Numbered from the stretch's first letter, positions 24,653 to 34,126 are shown. The stretch: 64,000 nt of DNA from Novosphingobium sp. G106 (GCF_019075875.1 NZ_JAHOOZ010000001.1:682001-746000), one strand, 5' to 3'. The notes: a model not told the origin generated them from the sequence alone. Numbers and translations are program-made.

Positions 24653-27082
24653 ATGAAGGGTATTCGTATGTTGGCGCTCGCGGGCGTGAGCCTCGTGAGC
24701 ATCGCAACACCAGCGTTCGCAGCGGACCAGGCGAAGGATACGGAAGAAGTCGGTCTTTCGGACGCCGACATCGTCGTCTCGGCCCGCCGCCGCGAGGAAT
24801 CGCTGCAGGACGTGCCGTTGGTGGTCAACGCCGTGCAGGCCGAGACGCTCGACAAGCTCAACATCCGCGAATTCAAGGACGTCGCGGCGCTCGTCCCGGG
24901 CTTGCAGCTCGGGCAGAGCCAGAACGGCATCGGCGCCCAGGTGACGTTGCGCGGCGTCGCCTTCGACGTGAACGCCAGCGGCAACAACGGCACGGTCGAG
25001 TTCTACCTGAACGAGGCCCATCTTTCAGCCGGCCAGCTTTTCGTCTCGATGTACGACGTCGGCCAGATCGAAGTGCTGCGCGGCCCGCAAGGTATGCTGC
25101 GCGGCCGCGCCTCCCCGTCGGGCTCGATCACCGTCACCACCCGCAAGCCGAACCTCAACGAGGCGGGCGGCTATCTGAACGGGTTCGTCAACGACATCCA
25201 CGGATGGAACTTCAACGGCGCGATCAACGTCCCGATCATCGAGGACAAGCTCGCCATCCGCGTCGCCGGTGTAACGGATCAGAACCAGGAAAACCGGGTT
25301 CGCAGCATCAACAATTCGCTGACGCCGCATCAGGAAACCCAGTCGGGCCGCGTTTCGGTCCGCTTCGAGCCGTTCGACTTCCTCTCGCTCAACGGCAACT
25401 ACACCCGCACCGTCCGTAAATCGCGAAGCTTCTATCAGTCGGAATCGATGAACGTTCGCGATCCGTCACAACCCGCGTCGCCCAGGTTGATCCGCGCCGA
25501 GGATCGCCTTTCGACCATGTTCAATCCGGCCGTCTACCGGCAGGACTACGAGATCTTCAACTGGTCCGCGCAGGTTCGTCAGCTCGGGCAGAAGCTCGAC
25601 TACGTCGGTGCGGTCAACAAGCAGCACTACGTGACCAATGTTCCGAGCGACACCGGCGGCTTCTATGGCACGGGCTATCCGGCCAACCTGCAGGCGGCGA
25701 ACCAGGCTACCGATTCCCGCGGCAAGGAGACCACGCACGAAATCCGGCTCTCGAACGACGAACGGATCGCCGGGATCTTCGACTATGTCGCCGGCTATTT
25801 CTACGACAAGCTCGATTCCCCGACTTCACTGATCCAGCAGACGCCGGTCTTCCGCGGTATCGTTGCGCCGACCACGCTGCTGACGATCGCCAACACGCCG
25901 ATCACGCGCGGCGGCGGTTCGGTCGAGAAGTCGATCTTCGGCAACGTGACCGCGCATCTCCTCGACAACCGGCTCGAGATTGCCGGGGGCCTGCGTCACA
26001 TCAAATATCACTCGACCGGCTTCCTCAACATCGCCGGCGCGCCGGTGGCGGCCGCTGCCGAGGATCGCAAGCTCAACACCACGATCTATTCGGCGTCGAT
26101 CACCTATCGGGTCACGCCGGACATCATGGTCTATGCCTCGACCGGCAGCTCCTGGCGTCCGGGTTCGAGCACCAACCCGACGATCCTGCGCGAGATCGTC
26201 AATCCCAGCCCGCTGCTGTCGTCGTTCTATTTCCCCGAGCCCGAGAAGTCGAAGTCCTATGAAATCGGCTTCAAGTCCGAATTCTTCGACAAGCGCGTGC
26301 GGCTGAACGTCACGGCCTATCACCAGAATTTCGACAATTACGCCTATTCGTCGCGCAACGTTTTCATTGCGGCGAACCGGCTGGTGAACGGTGTCCAGGT
26401 GCCCAACGTGTTCACCGCGGGGCCGGCGATCGCGGTCGGCGTTCCGGCGAAGGTCGACGGCGTCGAAGCCGAGATCGACTTCAAGGCAACCGATCATTTC
26501 AACATCGGCGCTACGCTTTCCTACTCGCTGAGCAAGATCAAGAACGGCCGCATTCCGTGTAACGACTACGCGCCGAAGGACGGCAAGCCCGACGCGTCCG
26601 GCACCGTTCCCACTTTCGCGCAGATTCAGGCGGCCAACAATGGCGAACAGGTCGCCACCTGCACTGTGAACTACCGCGCCGGCGTCGGCGCGCCGTTCAA
26701 CGCGACGGTCCAGTCAGAATACGTCCAGCCGATCGGTGCGGACAACGGCGCCTATCTGCGCGGTCTGTTCAGCTACTACGGCAATTCGCAGAACGATCCG
26801 GCCAATGCTTTCGATGACGTCAAGGCCTACGGCATTCTCAACCTCTATGCCGGCCTGCGGTCCAACGACGGCACCTGGGACGTCGGCGTCTATGCGAAGA
26901 ACCTGACCGATGTCGGCCGGGTGCTGATCAATGACGCAACGCCGCAGACGGTCAGCTATCAGGTTGCCGGAGCCACCGGTGTCGTCGGCGGCACGGGGGT
27001 CACCACTTATCGCGCGGTCAAGCTCTACACGCCGCCGCGCGAGTTCGGCCTGAATCTCACGGTCCGCTTCGGCTCGCGCTGA
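24653..27082 (+). CDS. TonB-dependent outer-membrane receptor, probably for uronate-containing oligosaccharides
   Basis: 809 aa from ATG 24653. The signal peptide (LALAGVSLVSIATPAFAA) precedes the TonB box ADIVVSARRREESLQDVPL and a classical plug domain (FKDVAALVPGLQLGQSQNG, IEVLRGPQGMLRGRASPSG with the usual RGPQG turn). The C-terminus ends GLNLTVRFGSR. It belongs to the FecA/CirA-like branch common in sphingomonads, distinct from the receptors at 6358 and 38273. It follows uxuB by 167 bp with its own promoter region carrying GntR-type operators, and is ended by an intrinsic terminator. Glucuronoxylan or other uronate oligomers are the inferred cargo. Confidence 0.93.
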   Translation: MKGIRMLALAGVSLVSIATPAFAADQAKDTEEVGLSDADIVVSARRREESLQDVPLVVNAVQAETLDKLNIREFKDVAALVPGLQLGQSQNGIGAQVTLRGVAFDVNASGNNGTVEFYLNEAHLSAGQLFVSMYDVGQIEVLRGPQGMLRGRASPSGSITVTTRKPNLNEAGGYLNGFVNDIHGWNFNGAINVPIIEDKLAIRVAGVTDQNQENRVRSINNSLTPHQETQSGRVSVRFEPFDFLSLNGNYTRTVRKSRSFYQSESMNVRDPSQPASPRLIRAEDRLSTMFNPAVYRQDYEIFNWSAQVRQLGQKLDYVGAVNKQHYVTNVPSDTGGFYGTGYPANLQAANQATDSRGKETTHEIRLSNDERIAGIFDYVAGYFYDKLDSPTSLIQQTPVFRGIVAPTTLLTIANTPITRGGGSVEKSIFGNVTAHLLDNRLEIAGGLRHIKYHSTGFLNIAGAPVAAAAEDRKLNTTIYSASITYRVTPDIMVYASTGSSWRPGSSTNPTILREIVNPSPLLSSFYFPEPEKSKSYEIGFKSEFFDKRVRLNVTAYHQNFDNYAYSSRNVFIAANRLVNGVQVPNVFTAGPAIAVGVPAKVDGVEAEIDFKATDHFNIGATLSYSLSKIKNGRIPCNDYAPKDGKPDASGTVPTFAQIQAANNGEQVATCTVNYRAGVGAPFNATVQSEYVQPIGADNGAYLRGLFSYYGNSQNDPANAFDDVKAYGILNLYAGLRSNDGTWDVGVYAKNLTDVGRVLINDATPQTVSYQVAGATGVVGGTGVTTYRAVKLYTPPREFGLNLTVRFGSR

Positions 27083-27100
27083 TCGCTCCCGACACAAGAT

Positions 27101-27129
27101 AGAGCCGGGCTTTTGCCCGGCTCTTTTTT
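27101..27129 (+). terminator. Intrinsic terminator after the second TBDR
   Basis: AGAGCCGGGC and GCCCGGCTCT form a perfect 10-bp stem with a TTTT loop, followed by a run of T (27124-27129). It lies 19 bp after the TBDR stop, between convergent TBDR and marR genes, and marks the right end of the polysaccharide locus. Confidence 0.93.
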
Positions 27130-27164
27130 GCGCGAAGCGAAGGGGGCGATACGCCCTTCCGGTG

Positions 27165-27707
27165 TTAGACGGCTTTCCGCCTCACATCGGCGAGCATCCG
27201 AGCGAAGAGCTCGATCTGCTCTCGCGAGTAGCCCTGCAGATTGCGGCTGATGATCCGCATCATGTCTTCGCGCACCGCTTCGGCGGCCTGCTTTCCCGTC
27301 TCGGTCAGCGACAGTTCGCTGCGGCGGGCGTCGGTCTTGCCGGGGGCTGAGGCGACGAGCCCGGCATCGGTCAGGCGGTTGAGTTCGGCGGTGATGAGGC
27401 TGCGCCCGACCTGGAAGACGGTTGCGAGCTCCAGTGGATAACGCAGGCCGCGCGACAGCAGGATGAGAATGAAGGCGCCGCGTCGACCGAGGTCATATTT
27501 GCGGATTATGCTTTCGCTGGCCTCGTCGAGCGGCCGGGAGGCGAAGGATAGGCCTTCGCAGACGAGGCCCATGAGCTCCCAGCTCGCTTCATCCGGTTTG
27601 CCCTTGGCTTCTTTCCGTTGCTTACTCAGGCCTTCGGAGCGGACGCGGGCCAGCACCGCCTCGCGTTCGGGCAGGTTCTGGGGCGCGGTCCTTTTAGGGT
27701 CGGTCAT
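27165..27707 (-). CDS. MarR-family transcriptional regulator
   Basis: 180 aa. The central winged helix is visible: [20 protein letters not shown], then [20 protein letters not shown] as the recognition helix region and [20 protein letters not shown] as the wing. The length and the C-terminal dimerisation helix ([14 protein letters not shown]) fit MarR proteins. It starts 54 bp downstream of the HiPIP gene on the same strand, so it may be the last gene of the exported redox operon or have its own promoter. No ligand can be inferred. Confidence 0.88.
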   Translation of the reverse strand: MTDPKRTAPQNLPEREAVLARVRSEGLSKQRKEAKGKPDEASWELMGLVCEGLSFASRPLDEASESIIRKYDLGRRGAFILILLSRGLRYPLELATVFQVGRSLITAELNRLTDAGLVASAPGKTDARRSELSLTETGKQAAEAVREDMMRIISRNLQGYSREQIELFARMLADVRRKAV

Positions 27708-27761
27708 GCGCGGAGAGAAACGAGGATCGGCAAAATTGCAAGGGCCACCTGGATCCGGCGC

Positions 27762-28061
27762 TTAGGTTGCCGACTTGCGCGCGAAGGAATTGCACACGCT
27801 GCCACCGTTGACCGCACCGCCACTGAGCATCGTGCAAGTGCCGCAGCCTGGCGCTGCAGCGGTGAAGAAGCTGCAACGGCCGCATTGCTTCGCGGGATCG
27901 GGCGACGCATCGACGTAGCCCAGCGCGCGGCGGCGCGAGCGCTGACTGAGCGGCAGAGCGTTCGGATCGTAGCAGACCGCCGGCTCGGCACTCGCCTTGC
28001 CGGCGAGGGCCAGCGGGGCGAGCGCGGCGGCGGCCAGGAAGCTTCGGCGCGAGGCGATCAT
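27762..28061 (-). CDS. High-potential iron-sulfur protein (HiPIP), Tat-exported
   Basis: 99 aa from ATG 28059-28061, which has GAAGGA 8 bp upstream. The start IASRRSFLAAAALAPLALAG is a twin-arginine signal, fitting export of a folded Fe-S protein. The mature part has the four-cysteine pattern of HiPIPs: CGRCSFF, then CTMLSGGAVNGGSVC near the C-terminus, with one further Cys (PGCGTC). HiPIPs carry one [4Fe-4S](3+/2+) cluster and shuttle electrons in the periplasm. It is the 3' member of the operon with cytochrome c' and DUF1592/DUF1552 proteins, so it is a plausible electron carrier for them. Confidence 0.9.
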   Translation of the reverse strand: MIASRRSFLAAAALAPLALAGKASAEPAVCYDPNALPLSQRSRRRALGYVDASPDPAKQCGRCSFFTAAAPGCGTCTMLSGGAVNGGSVCNSFARKSAT

Positions 28062-28072
28062 GGCAGTATCCT

Positions 28073-28540
28073 TCAAGGCTTCGGCCGCGTCTCGACCAGT
28101 TCGAGCTTGTAGCCGTCGGGATCGGTCGCGAGCATCATGCGATAGCCCATCGCGACATCGTGAATGGGTGTGGTGGTGAAGCCGCCGCTCTTGAGCCGGG
28201 CTTCGATCGCGGTCAGATCGCCGACGCGCAGGACGACGCGGTCGTAGCCGTGACCGTGCTCGATGGGGGCCGGAGTCTTGGCGGTCTGGTCGGACAGCAG
28301 GATGATGCCGGGAGCGCGGGGATCGCCGCCGAAGGTCAATATGGTTTCGTGGCGCGCCGGCGCTCCCATCTCGATGCCGACCTTCATGCCGAGCCCGTCG
28401 CGGTAGAACGCGAGCGCACGAGGGACATCGCTGACAAAGAGCGCGGGGCCGATGAGACCGTCCGCAGAAGGCGGCGCGGGCTGTGCCCAGGCCGCGGGCG
28501 CGAGCAGCGCGGCTGCGGCGAAAATGAGCGCGTGCCTCAC
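28073..28540 (-). CDS. Exported VOC (glyoxalase/dioxygenase fold) protein
   Basis: 155 aa from GTG 28538-28540, overlapping the DUF1552 stop (GTGA). A signal peptide (IFAAAALLAPAAWAQ) is followed by one VOC module: GPALFVSDVPRALAFYRDGL, GIILLSDQ, DRVVLRVGDLTAIEARLKSG and the C-terminal ATDPDGYKLELVE with the metal Glu. VOC proteins include glyoxalase I, dioxygenases and resistance proteins. Exported ones are unusual. A catalytic or metal-binding role within the neighbouring exported redox system is possible; the reaction is unknown. Confidence 0.85.
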   Translation of the reverse strand: MRHALIFAAAALLAPAAWAQPAPPSADGLIGPALFVSDVPRALAFYRDGLGMKVGIEMGAPARHETILTFGGDPRAPGIILLSDQTAKTPAPIEHGHGYDRVVLRVGDLTAIEARLKSGGFTTTPIHDVAMGYRMMLATDPDGYKLELVETRPKP

Positions 28541-29877
28541 GCGACGATCTCCCCGATGGACTTGTTGGTCTCCATGCTCTTGCTGCCCCAGCGGTCCACC
28601 GAAACGCCCATGAGCTGCTGCAGCGTCAGGCCGACGCGGCTCACCGGCGTGCCCATGCCGTCGACATAGAGCCCGGTCTTCACCCGTCCGCCGGCGCTGC
28701 CCGCGGTCATCATCGGGATGTTGTCGATCGTGTGGAACTTGGCGAACTCGGTCTCGGAGTGCGCGAAGACCAGGGTATTGTCGAGCAGCGAGCGATCGCC
28801 CTCCTTCACCTTGTCGAGCGCGCCGACGAAGTAGACCCAGGCTTCCATGATTCTGGTCAGGAAGAAGGTCGCCTCGGGCTGGTAGCCGAGCTTGTTGTCG
28901 AGCACTTCCTCGTGGGTGAGCTGGTGGTGCGTCACAGTGCTGCCGATCCGCGTCAGCGCCGAGGCGCCGTTGTTGAACATCATATTGAACACGCGCGTCT
29001 GGTCGCAGGCGAGGGCCATGACCATGAGGTCGGTCATGATCTCGTGGTTGCGCATCACCGTCTCGATCTCGCCGTTCACCGGCAGCGCCGTCGGGACCTT
29101 GCCGGGGACGACGCAGGCCTTGAGCGGTTCGGGCTTGGTCAGCTCGACGTCGAGCTGGTTCTCGAGCTGGCGGACCGAGGTGAAATATTGATCGAGCTTC
29201 TGCTTGTCCGCCGCGCCGACCGACCGCTCGAGCGCCTGGCGCTGCTCGGTCACCGCAGAGAGCACGCTGCGGCGGGCCATGACCTGCGGATCGGGCGTGA
29301 AGTCGGCGCTGTTCGGGTCCTTGAAGCCGGTGCCGAAGATGCGCGTGTAGAGGCTCGCCGGGGTCGCCTCCGACGGATTGAGATTGCCGCCGCCGCGGCC
29401 GCTCAGCGAATTGCGCGGGTCGCCGATCGCCGAGACTTCCAGGCTGCGGAAGCGGCTGCGCGTGCCGATGCGATCGCCGATCGTGACGTCGAAGCTCTCG
29501 CCCGGCAGGCCGCGCTCGGCGGTCAGCGCGCGGCCGGTGCGGATTGCCGGGCCGCCGCTGGCGTGCGGCAGGTTCGGCGCGCCGTCGAGCATAACGTTGA
29601 AGTTGCCGAGGATGTTGATCTTGGACTGGAAGTCCTTGATCGGCGCCAGCTCGGGCTTGAGCTCGTAGTTCGCGCCGGCCTTCGAGGGAAACCAGCGGCT
29701 GGGATTGACGCCCAGGCCCCAGAACCAGGTGCCGAAGCGGATCGGCACCGGCGCGCCCGTCGCCGCTAGCGCGGTGCCGTTGCCGTCGAGGAAGATGTCG
29801 AGAAGCGGCACGCCGACGGCAATCGCCGCGCCGTTCATGATGCCCCTGAGTGCGCCTCTGCGGGAAAGCTTGGCCAT
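28537..29877 (-). CDS. DUF1552 family protein with Tat signal
   Basis: 446 aa from ATG 29875-29877. The N-terminus LSRRGALRGIMNGAAIAVGV is a twin-arginine signal. The mature part follows the DUF1552 pattern: PIRFGTWFWGLGVNPSRWFP, INILGNFNVMLDG, SLYTRIFG, LDQYFTSVRQLENQLD, MVMALACDQTRVFNMMF, THHQLTHEE and NTLVFAHSETEFAKFHTIDN. DUF1552 proteins are distantly related to the alkaline phosphatase/sulfatase-like DUF1501 fold and are almost always encoded next to DUF1592-type cytochrome proteins. Their reaction is unknown. The gene lies 14 bp downstream of the DUF1592 gene and overlaps the VOC gene. Confidence 0.9.
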   Translation of the reverse strand: MAKLSRRGALRGIMNGAAIAVGVPLLDIFLDGNGTALAATGAPVPIRFGTWFWGLGVNPSRWFPSKAGANYELKPELAPIKDFQSKINILGNFNVMLDGAPNLPHASGGPAIRTGRALTAERGLPGESFDVTIGDRIGTRSRFRSLEVSAIGDPRNSLSGRGGGNLNPSEATPASLYTRIFGTGFKDPNSADFTPDPQVMARRSVLSAVTEQRQALERSVGAADKQKLDQYFTSVRQLENQLDVELTKPEPLKACVVPGKVPTALPVNGEIETVMRNHEIMTDLMVMALACDQTRVFNMMFNNGASALTRIGSTVTHHQLTHEEVLDNKLGYQPEATFFLTRIMEAWVYFVGALDKVKEGDRSLLDNTLVFAHSETEFAKFHTIDNIPMMTAGSAGGRVKTGLYVDGMGTPVSRVGLTLQQLMGVSVDRWGSKSMETNKSIGEIVA

Positions 29878-29891
29878 GGGTATCTCCTTGT

Positions 29892-31577
29892 CTAGCGCCG
29901 GAGCAGGCTGACGTGGGTTGCCGGGGAAAGGTCGGGGGTCCTGACGCGATAGGTCGCGGGCGCGGCGGCAACCTGCCGGAACAGCGCGCGAATGCGATAG
30001 TTCTGGCCGGCAAAGCCCTTTTCCAGCGCCTCGACCATGTCGCCGTCGGCATCGCTGGGCACGCCGCGGACATATTCGAGCGCGCGCGAGGCCACGCACA
30101 TCGAGGTGTCGGGGCTCTGCGCGAGGACCTTGCCGAGTCCTTCGGCGCCGGTGAAATGCACCTCGTCGAGCTGGCCGGCAGGGTCGATCGGCGCGTCGTT
30201 CTCTTTCGTGCGGAACGAGCCGATGCCGTCGAACCGTTCAAGGCTGAGCCCCAGCGGGTCGGTCAGCTTGTGGCAGCCCGCGCAGTTCTCGTCGGTCACG
30301 TGCGCGGTCAGGCGGATGCGGGCGGTCGGCGTGGCCTTGTTGGCGACGTCCTGGACGGCGGTGAAGTTGACGTTGCCCGGCGGGTTGGGGACGGGCTGGC
30401 ACATCAACAGCTCGCGGATCGCGCGGCCGCGCAGGGTCGGCGAGCTGCGCCCCGACTGCGAGTAGATCGCCAGGAATCCGGCTTGGCCGAGCAGGCCGGC
30501 GCGGTCGTCACCAGGGGCGAATTCGTAGGGCTGCCAGCCTTTCGCCTGGGTCACCGGCACCTGATAGAGCCCGCCGAGCGCGCGGGTCATGAAAGTGCGG
30601 TTGGTAGTGAAAAGCTCGCGGTAGTCCCCGTCGCGCTTCAGCAGGTGATCGACGATCGTGCGGAGCATCTGCTCGGGCATTGCCTGGGCAACTTGCGAAT
30701 TGAAGTAGGGGAAGATGATCGGGTCCTTCGACAGCTCGTCGAAGCGCTCGAACAGCAGCATGTCGGCGAAGAAGCCGCGCACGCCCTGCTCGAAGCGCGG
30801 CGAGTTGACCATCCGGTCGGCGATCTGGCCGAGTTGCGCCGGATCGCTGAGTTTGCCCGCCGCGGCGGCATCGAGCAGCATCGGGTTGGGGGTCGAGTTC
30901 CACAGCGTGAAGCTGAGCCGCGAGGCGCGCGAATAGTCGTCGAGGACGATCGTCCCCGGCTCCTTGGGGTCGGGCTGCCCCGTCTCGATCACGTAGAGGA
31001 AGTTGGGCGAGATGAGCATGGCCGAGAGCGCAAGCTCGAGGCCTTTGGTGAACGAGCCCGAGCGGGTGGCCGCGTCGTTCGCGATCTGGACGAAGCCCGC
31101 GGTCTCGATCGCATTCATCGGGCGGCGGAAAAGATAGCGGCCGAGCGGTGCCAATGTGGCGCTGGCGCAGGCGCCGTCCGCCGCCGCTTCGTTCTGCGGC
31201 TTGCAGGGCAGGAACTGCGCGCGGTGGCTCTCGTCGAACACCTGGGCCGCGACGTTGCGCGCCATGGCGTCGAACTGCTCGAGCCCGGCGGGCGAGATCG
31301 AGGATTCGCGCGCGCCGCTGGCGATCAGTTCGTGCACCGGGCGGACGATCGGCTCGAAGCGGCCGGCGACCTTGATGTCGGGACCGAACACGTCGGAGAT
31401 GGTCTGGCGATACTGCGCCTCAGTCAGGCGCCGCATGCCGACGATCTGGGCGGACGGAGCGGTGGCGGCGGTCGGCTCCGCCTTGAGCGCGACGTTGGAC
31501 ACGGCGAGTGAGCCGAGGCAGGCCGATCCCGCGAGGCCGAGCGCGATCCGGGAGAGCTTGGAAGCAGAAGCGCTCAT
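29892..31577 (-). CDS. DUF1592/DUF1588-type exported c-heme protein
   Basis: 561 aa with an N-terminal signal (LGLAGSACLGSLAVSNVALK). Domain order matches the planctomycete/proteobacterial DUF1587-DUF1595-DUF1592-DUF1588-DUF1585 architecture: RRLTEAQYRQTISDVFG, GRYLFRRPMNAIETAGF, LELALSAMLISPNFLYVIE, FFADMLLFERFDELSKDP, GLLGQAGFLAIYSQSGRSSP and LMCQPVPNPP. A CAGCH c-heme motif precedes KLTDPLGLSLERFDGIGSFR. The DUF1585 tail follows (SRALEYVRGVP). Function is unknown; the haem implies electron transfer in the periplasm. The start overlaps the upstream gene by ATGA. Confidence 0.92.
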   Translation of the reverse strand: MSASASKLSRIALGLAGSACLGSLAVSNVALKAEPTAATAPSAQIVGMRRLTEAQYRQTISDVFGPDIKVAGRFEPIVRPVHELIASGARESSISPAGLEQFDAMARNVAAQVFDESHRAQFLPCKPQNEAAADGACASATLAPLGRYLFRRPMNAIETAGFVQIANDAATRSGSFTKGLELALSAMLISPNFLYVIETGQPDPKEPGTIVLDDYSRASRLSFTLWNSTPNPMLLDAAAAGKLSDPAQLGQIADRMVNSPRFEQGVRGFFADMLLFERFDELSKDPIIFPYFNSQVAQAMPEQMLRTIVDHLLKRDGDYRELFTTNRTFMTRALGGLYQVPVTQAKGWQPYEFAPGDDRAGLLGQAGFLAIYSQSGRSSPTLRGRAIRELLMCQPVPNPPGNVNFTAVQDVANKATPTARIRLTAHVTDENCAGCHKLTDPLGLSLERFDGIGSFRTKENDAPIDPAGQLDEVHFTGAEGLGKVLAQSPDTSMCVASRALEYVRGVPSDADGDMVEALEKGFAGQNYRIRALFRQVAAAPATYRVRTPDLSPATHVSLLRR

Positions 31578-32797
31578 CGCGATGCGGTCCTTGTCGCTGG
31601 CAGGTCGGTGACGAAGGCGGGAATGGCCTCGATCCGCATGGCGCTGGAGACGGCGGTACACTGGCCGGTCTTGGGATCGCGCACGCCGTCGGCGGCTTTC
31701 TGGAGCGCGGCATATTCGGAAGCGCAGTCGATCCCCGCGACCACGGCCGAGCCGATGCCGCCCAGTGCCGGGCTGACGATCACGTCGAACAGCGGGCGAT
31801 AGCCGCCGACGAGCCCGCGCAGCGCGCCGTCGGACTGGAACGACAGCCGCAGGCGCCCCTTGATGTAGTGGTATTGCGAGCGGTTGCCGCGGATGTCGCG
31901 GGCGCCGCCCTGGCCCCAGGTCTGTGCCAGGCGGATGTCGGTGGGATCGGTGGTCAGCACGCCGTCGACGATGCGGCCGTGGAGCACGTTGCGGTGGCGC
32001 GCACCTTCCTCGCTGACGGTGAAGCTCTGCCCGCGCAGGAAATTGCCCTTGGAGTCGAGCTCGGGCCGGTCGGCGGTATTGGCGTAGATGACCTCGACGT
32101 CGGGGTCGTTCACCAGGCTGTCGACGCCCTTGAGCAGGATGACCTGCGTCCATTCGCCCGAATTGTGGAACTGCCGCATGCCGGTGAGCTGGTCGCCGCC
32201 CTGGCCGTCCTTGCCGCGGAACTCGAGCGTGCAGCCCATCGCGCGGTATTCCTGGTTGTCGATGCCCTGTTCGCCGGTGGGCGACTGGAAGTTCTCGTGC
32301 ATGCAGCCGTCGGCGCCCGGCGAGCCGCCGTCGAGATCGAGGCCGATGCCGTGCTTGCTGGCGACGAGCGGATAGGCGGCATGCGAGAACTTGTCGGGTT
32401 GCGAGCAGATGTTGCTGCCGTCTGGCCCCGAGGCATAGGCGTGCCAGAGCCGGGTCAGCTCCTGCTCGTTCTGTTTCTGCATCAGGCGGGCGCGCTCCGC
32501 CTCGGGTACCGTGGCGAGATAGACATCCCGCAAGCGTGGCGCGGTGCCGGTCGGGCAGGCGTCCATCCCGGGCACGATCGGCGGCGCGAAAGTCTGGACG
32601 ACGAAGCCGATGACGCCATTCGCCGGCGGCGCCGGAAGCTTAGTTTCGGGTGCCGGCTCCGAATAAGCGGGCGTGCTCACCGGTGCGAGTTCGCTGGCGA
32701 GCGGCGCGAGCACGCCGAGCCCGAAGGCCAGGCCGACGAGTGATCCTCCCTTTATCCAGGGGCTGATCCGGCGCGATGTCTTGTCTGTACTTGGCAT
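31574..32797 (-). CDS. Exported protein of unknown function in the DUF1552/DUF1592 operon
   Basis: 407 aa with one N-terminal hydrophobic segment (GSLVGLAFGLGVLAPLAS) that may anchor it or act as a signal. I do not recognise a domain. Notable features are VVQTFAPPIVPGMDACPTG, a conserved-looking Cys/His segment DGCMHENFQSP and AMGCTLEFRGKDG, repeated Gly/Asp-rich turns, and FDVIVSPALGGIGSAVVAGI near the C-terminus. Six cysteines could form disulfides or bind metal. It sits 17 bp after the Lipoprotein_15-like gene and overlaps the DUF1592 gene by ATGA, so it is produced with them. Confidence 0.8.
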   Translation of the reverse strand: MPSTDKTSRRISPWIKGGSLVGLAFGLGVLAPLASELAPVSTPAYSEPAPETKLPAPPANGVIGFVVQTFAPPIVPGMDACPTGTAPRLRDVYLATVPEAERARLMQKQNEQELTRLWHAYASGPDGSNICSQPDKFSHAAYPLVASKHGIGLDLDGGSPGADGCMHENFQSPTGEQGIDNQEYRAMGCTLEFRGKDGQGGDQLTGMRQFHNSGEWTQVILLKGVDSLVNDPDVEVIYANTADRPELDSKGNFLRGQSFTVSEEGARHRNVLHGRIVDGVLTTDPTDIRLAQTWGQGGARDIRGNRSQYHYIKGRLRLSFQSDGALRGLVGGYRPLFDVIVSPALGGIGSAVVAGIDCASEYAALQKAADGVRDPKTGQCTAVSSAMRIEAIPAFVTDLPATRTASR

Positions 32798-32814
32798 CCT
32801 CTAACCCGCTTTTC

Positions 32815-33627
32815 TTATGGTTGGATCAGCTTCCCGGCTGATGGGACGTCATCTGGTTTGCCGCCCTGGCCGATGAAGACCGGCTTGCCGCGATAGGCCC
32901 ATTGGGGGGCGTCGCCCTCGGTCCGGACCGTCCACTGTCCCATGGAAGAGGAGGCCATCGCGGCGGGGAGCGGCTGCCAATCGGCGCAGGCGCCGGCACA
33001 GTCGCCACTGAACAGCAGGCGGCCGTCCTCGGTCGTCAGCACATAGCGGCCATCGACGAAAGCCGGCTTGATATCGTTCGGCGCCGCTACCTTGGGAGCC
33101 GGCGACACGAATTTCAGCGTGTTCCAGACGCGGTTCTCGTCGCCGTCGTGCGCGATCGATCCGGCCCGATCGCCATGCCGGGTGAAGACCATGTGCCAGC
33201 CCTTGTAGACCCACTGCGGCCCCTGCGGCCCGGCGATCACGGTCCAGTCGGGCGCATTGGCCTGGGTGACGAAGCCGTCCTTGGAAGGGCTCTCGCGGTT
33301 GCCCATGGGGAAGCGGATGTTCGGCGCGGCATCGGCGGGGGCCAGCAGCGGCTCCCAGCTCTGCGCGCAGGCTTGCTGGCAATAGCGCGACGGATCCGGC
33401 CCCGCGCGCAGCAGTGTGCGCATGTCCATGCCGTAGAGCACGCGGCCGCGGCTGTCGGTGTAGACCGAACCCTGTGCGGTCTTGGCGACGCGCACGCCGG
33501 GCGGGAACTGGTCGGTCGTGGCTGCGGGGATGGGCAGGTCCACCGGCTGGGCCTGGGCCGCGCTGGCGCCAAGCAGCAGCGCCGCTGCCAACAGGCTCGG
33601 GAGGGTACGTGATCCGATCGTAGGCAT
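32815..33627 (-). CDS. Secreted protein with two Lipoprotein_15-like repeats
   Basis: 270 aa with signal peptide LPSLLAAALLLGASAAQAQ. Two copies of a ~90-residue unit are visible. Copy one: GVRVAKTAQGSVYTDSRGRV with a Cys pair (YCQQACAQSW) and QWVYKGWHMVF. Copy two: GRYVLTTEDGRLLFSGDCAG with CAGAC and QWAYRGKPVFIG. The pattern (T-x-x-G-R-x-LY...C-x-x-x-C-x-x-W-x-P-L...W-x-Y-x-G) matches the repeat of unknown function called Lipoprotein_15 (COG4315). No lipobox Cys is present. It lies 12 bp after the cytochrome c gene in the operon; redox or metal handling through the Cys pairs is possible. Confidence 0.85.
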   Translation of the reverse strand: MPTIGSRTLPSLLAAALLLGASAAQAQPVDLPIPAATTDQFPPGVRVAKTAQGSVYTDSRGRVLYGMDMRTLLRAGPDPSRYCQQACAQSWEPLLAPADAAPNIRFPMGNRESPSKDGFVTQANAPDWTVIAGPQGPQWVYKGWHMVFTRHGDRAGSIAHDGDENRVWNTLKFVSPAPKVAAPNDIKPAFVDGRYVLTTEDGRLLFSGDCAGACADWQPLPAAMASSSMGQWTVRTEGDAPQWAYRGKPVFIGQGGKPDDVPSAGKLIQP

Positions 33628-33639
33628 CGCCGCCTCTCC

Positions 33640-34098
33640 TCAGGTGCTCGGGACGCGGAAGCTGTCGTGGCAACCCTTGCAGGTCGCACCCAATGCACGT
33701 GCCTTCAGGCGCATCGTGTCGATGTTACCGCTGCCGACCGCCGCCTGGAATTCGCCTGCCTGCGCGACGAAGGCGTTCTGCGCCGCCTGGAAGCGCGGCG
33801 CCTGAGTCCAGATCTCCGGCTTGGCCGCCGTCTTCAGCCGCGTTTCCGGGCCCGAGCCGCGCGGGAACCAGCCCGGCATGGCACTGGCGGCATTGCGGAT
33901 CTGCCGCGCCGACTGCTGGAGCAGGATCGTCTGCGGCTCGCTCGACCGGAGTCCGTCGTTCACCGCCTTGAAGGCAGCGCCCAGCTCGCGCAGCCCCGCG
34001 ACTCGCGTGCGAATCGTATCGGCGGGAGCAGCCAGAAGCGGAGTCGCGAGGACCAGAAACGCCAGCGTCGCGGCACGGCGGAAATGCATTGAACTCAC
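33640..34098 (-). CDS. Class II cytochrome c (cytochrome c' type)
   Basis: 152 aa from GTG 34096-34098 (AAGGGAGA just upstream; an in-frame ATG lies 9 bp later). Signal peptide LAFLVLATPLLAAPA, then a four-helix-bundle-like sequence ending in the C-terminal haem motif CKGCHDSFR, the hallmark of class II cytochromes c. Helices include TRVAGLRELGAAFKAVNDGL and NAFVAQAGEFQAAVGSGNID. It is the first gene of the operon running to the HiPIP gene and lies behind a LacI-type box (34127-34140). Electron transfer is likely; gas binding is a known property of some cytochromes c'. Confidence 0.92.
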   Translation of the reverse strand: MSSMHFRRAATLAFLVLATPLLAAPADTIRTRVAGLRELGAAFKAVNDGLRSSEPQTILLQQSARQIRNAASAMPGWFPRGSGPETRLKTAAKPEIWTQAPRFQAAQNAFVAQAGEFQAAVGSGNIDTMRLKARALGATCKGCHDSFRVPST

Positions 34099-34126
34099 GA
34101 TGTCTCCCTTCTTGCGGCCATCACTT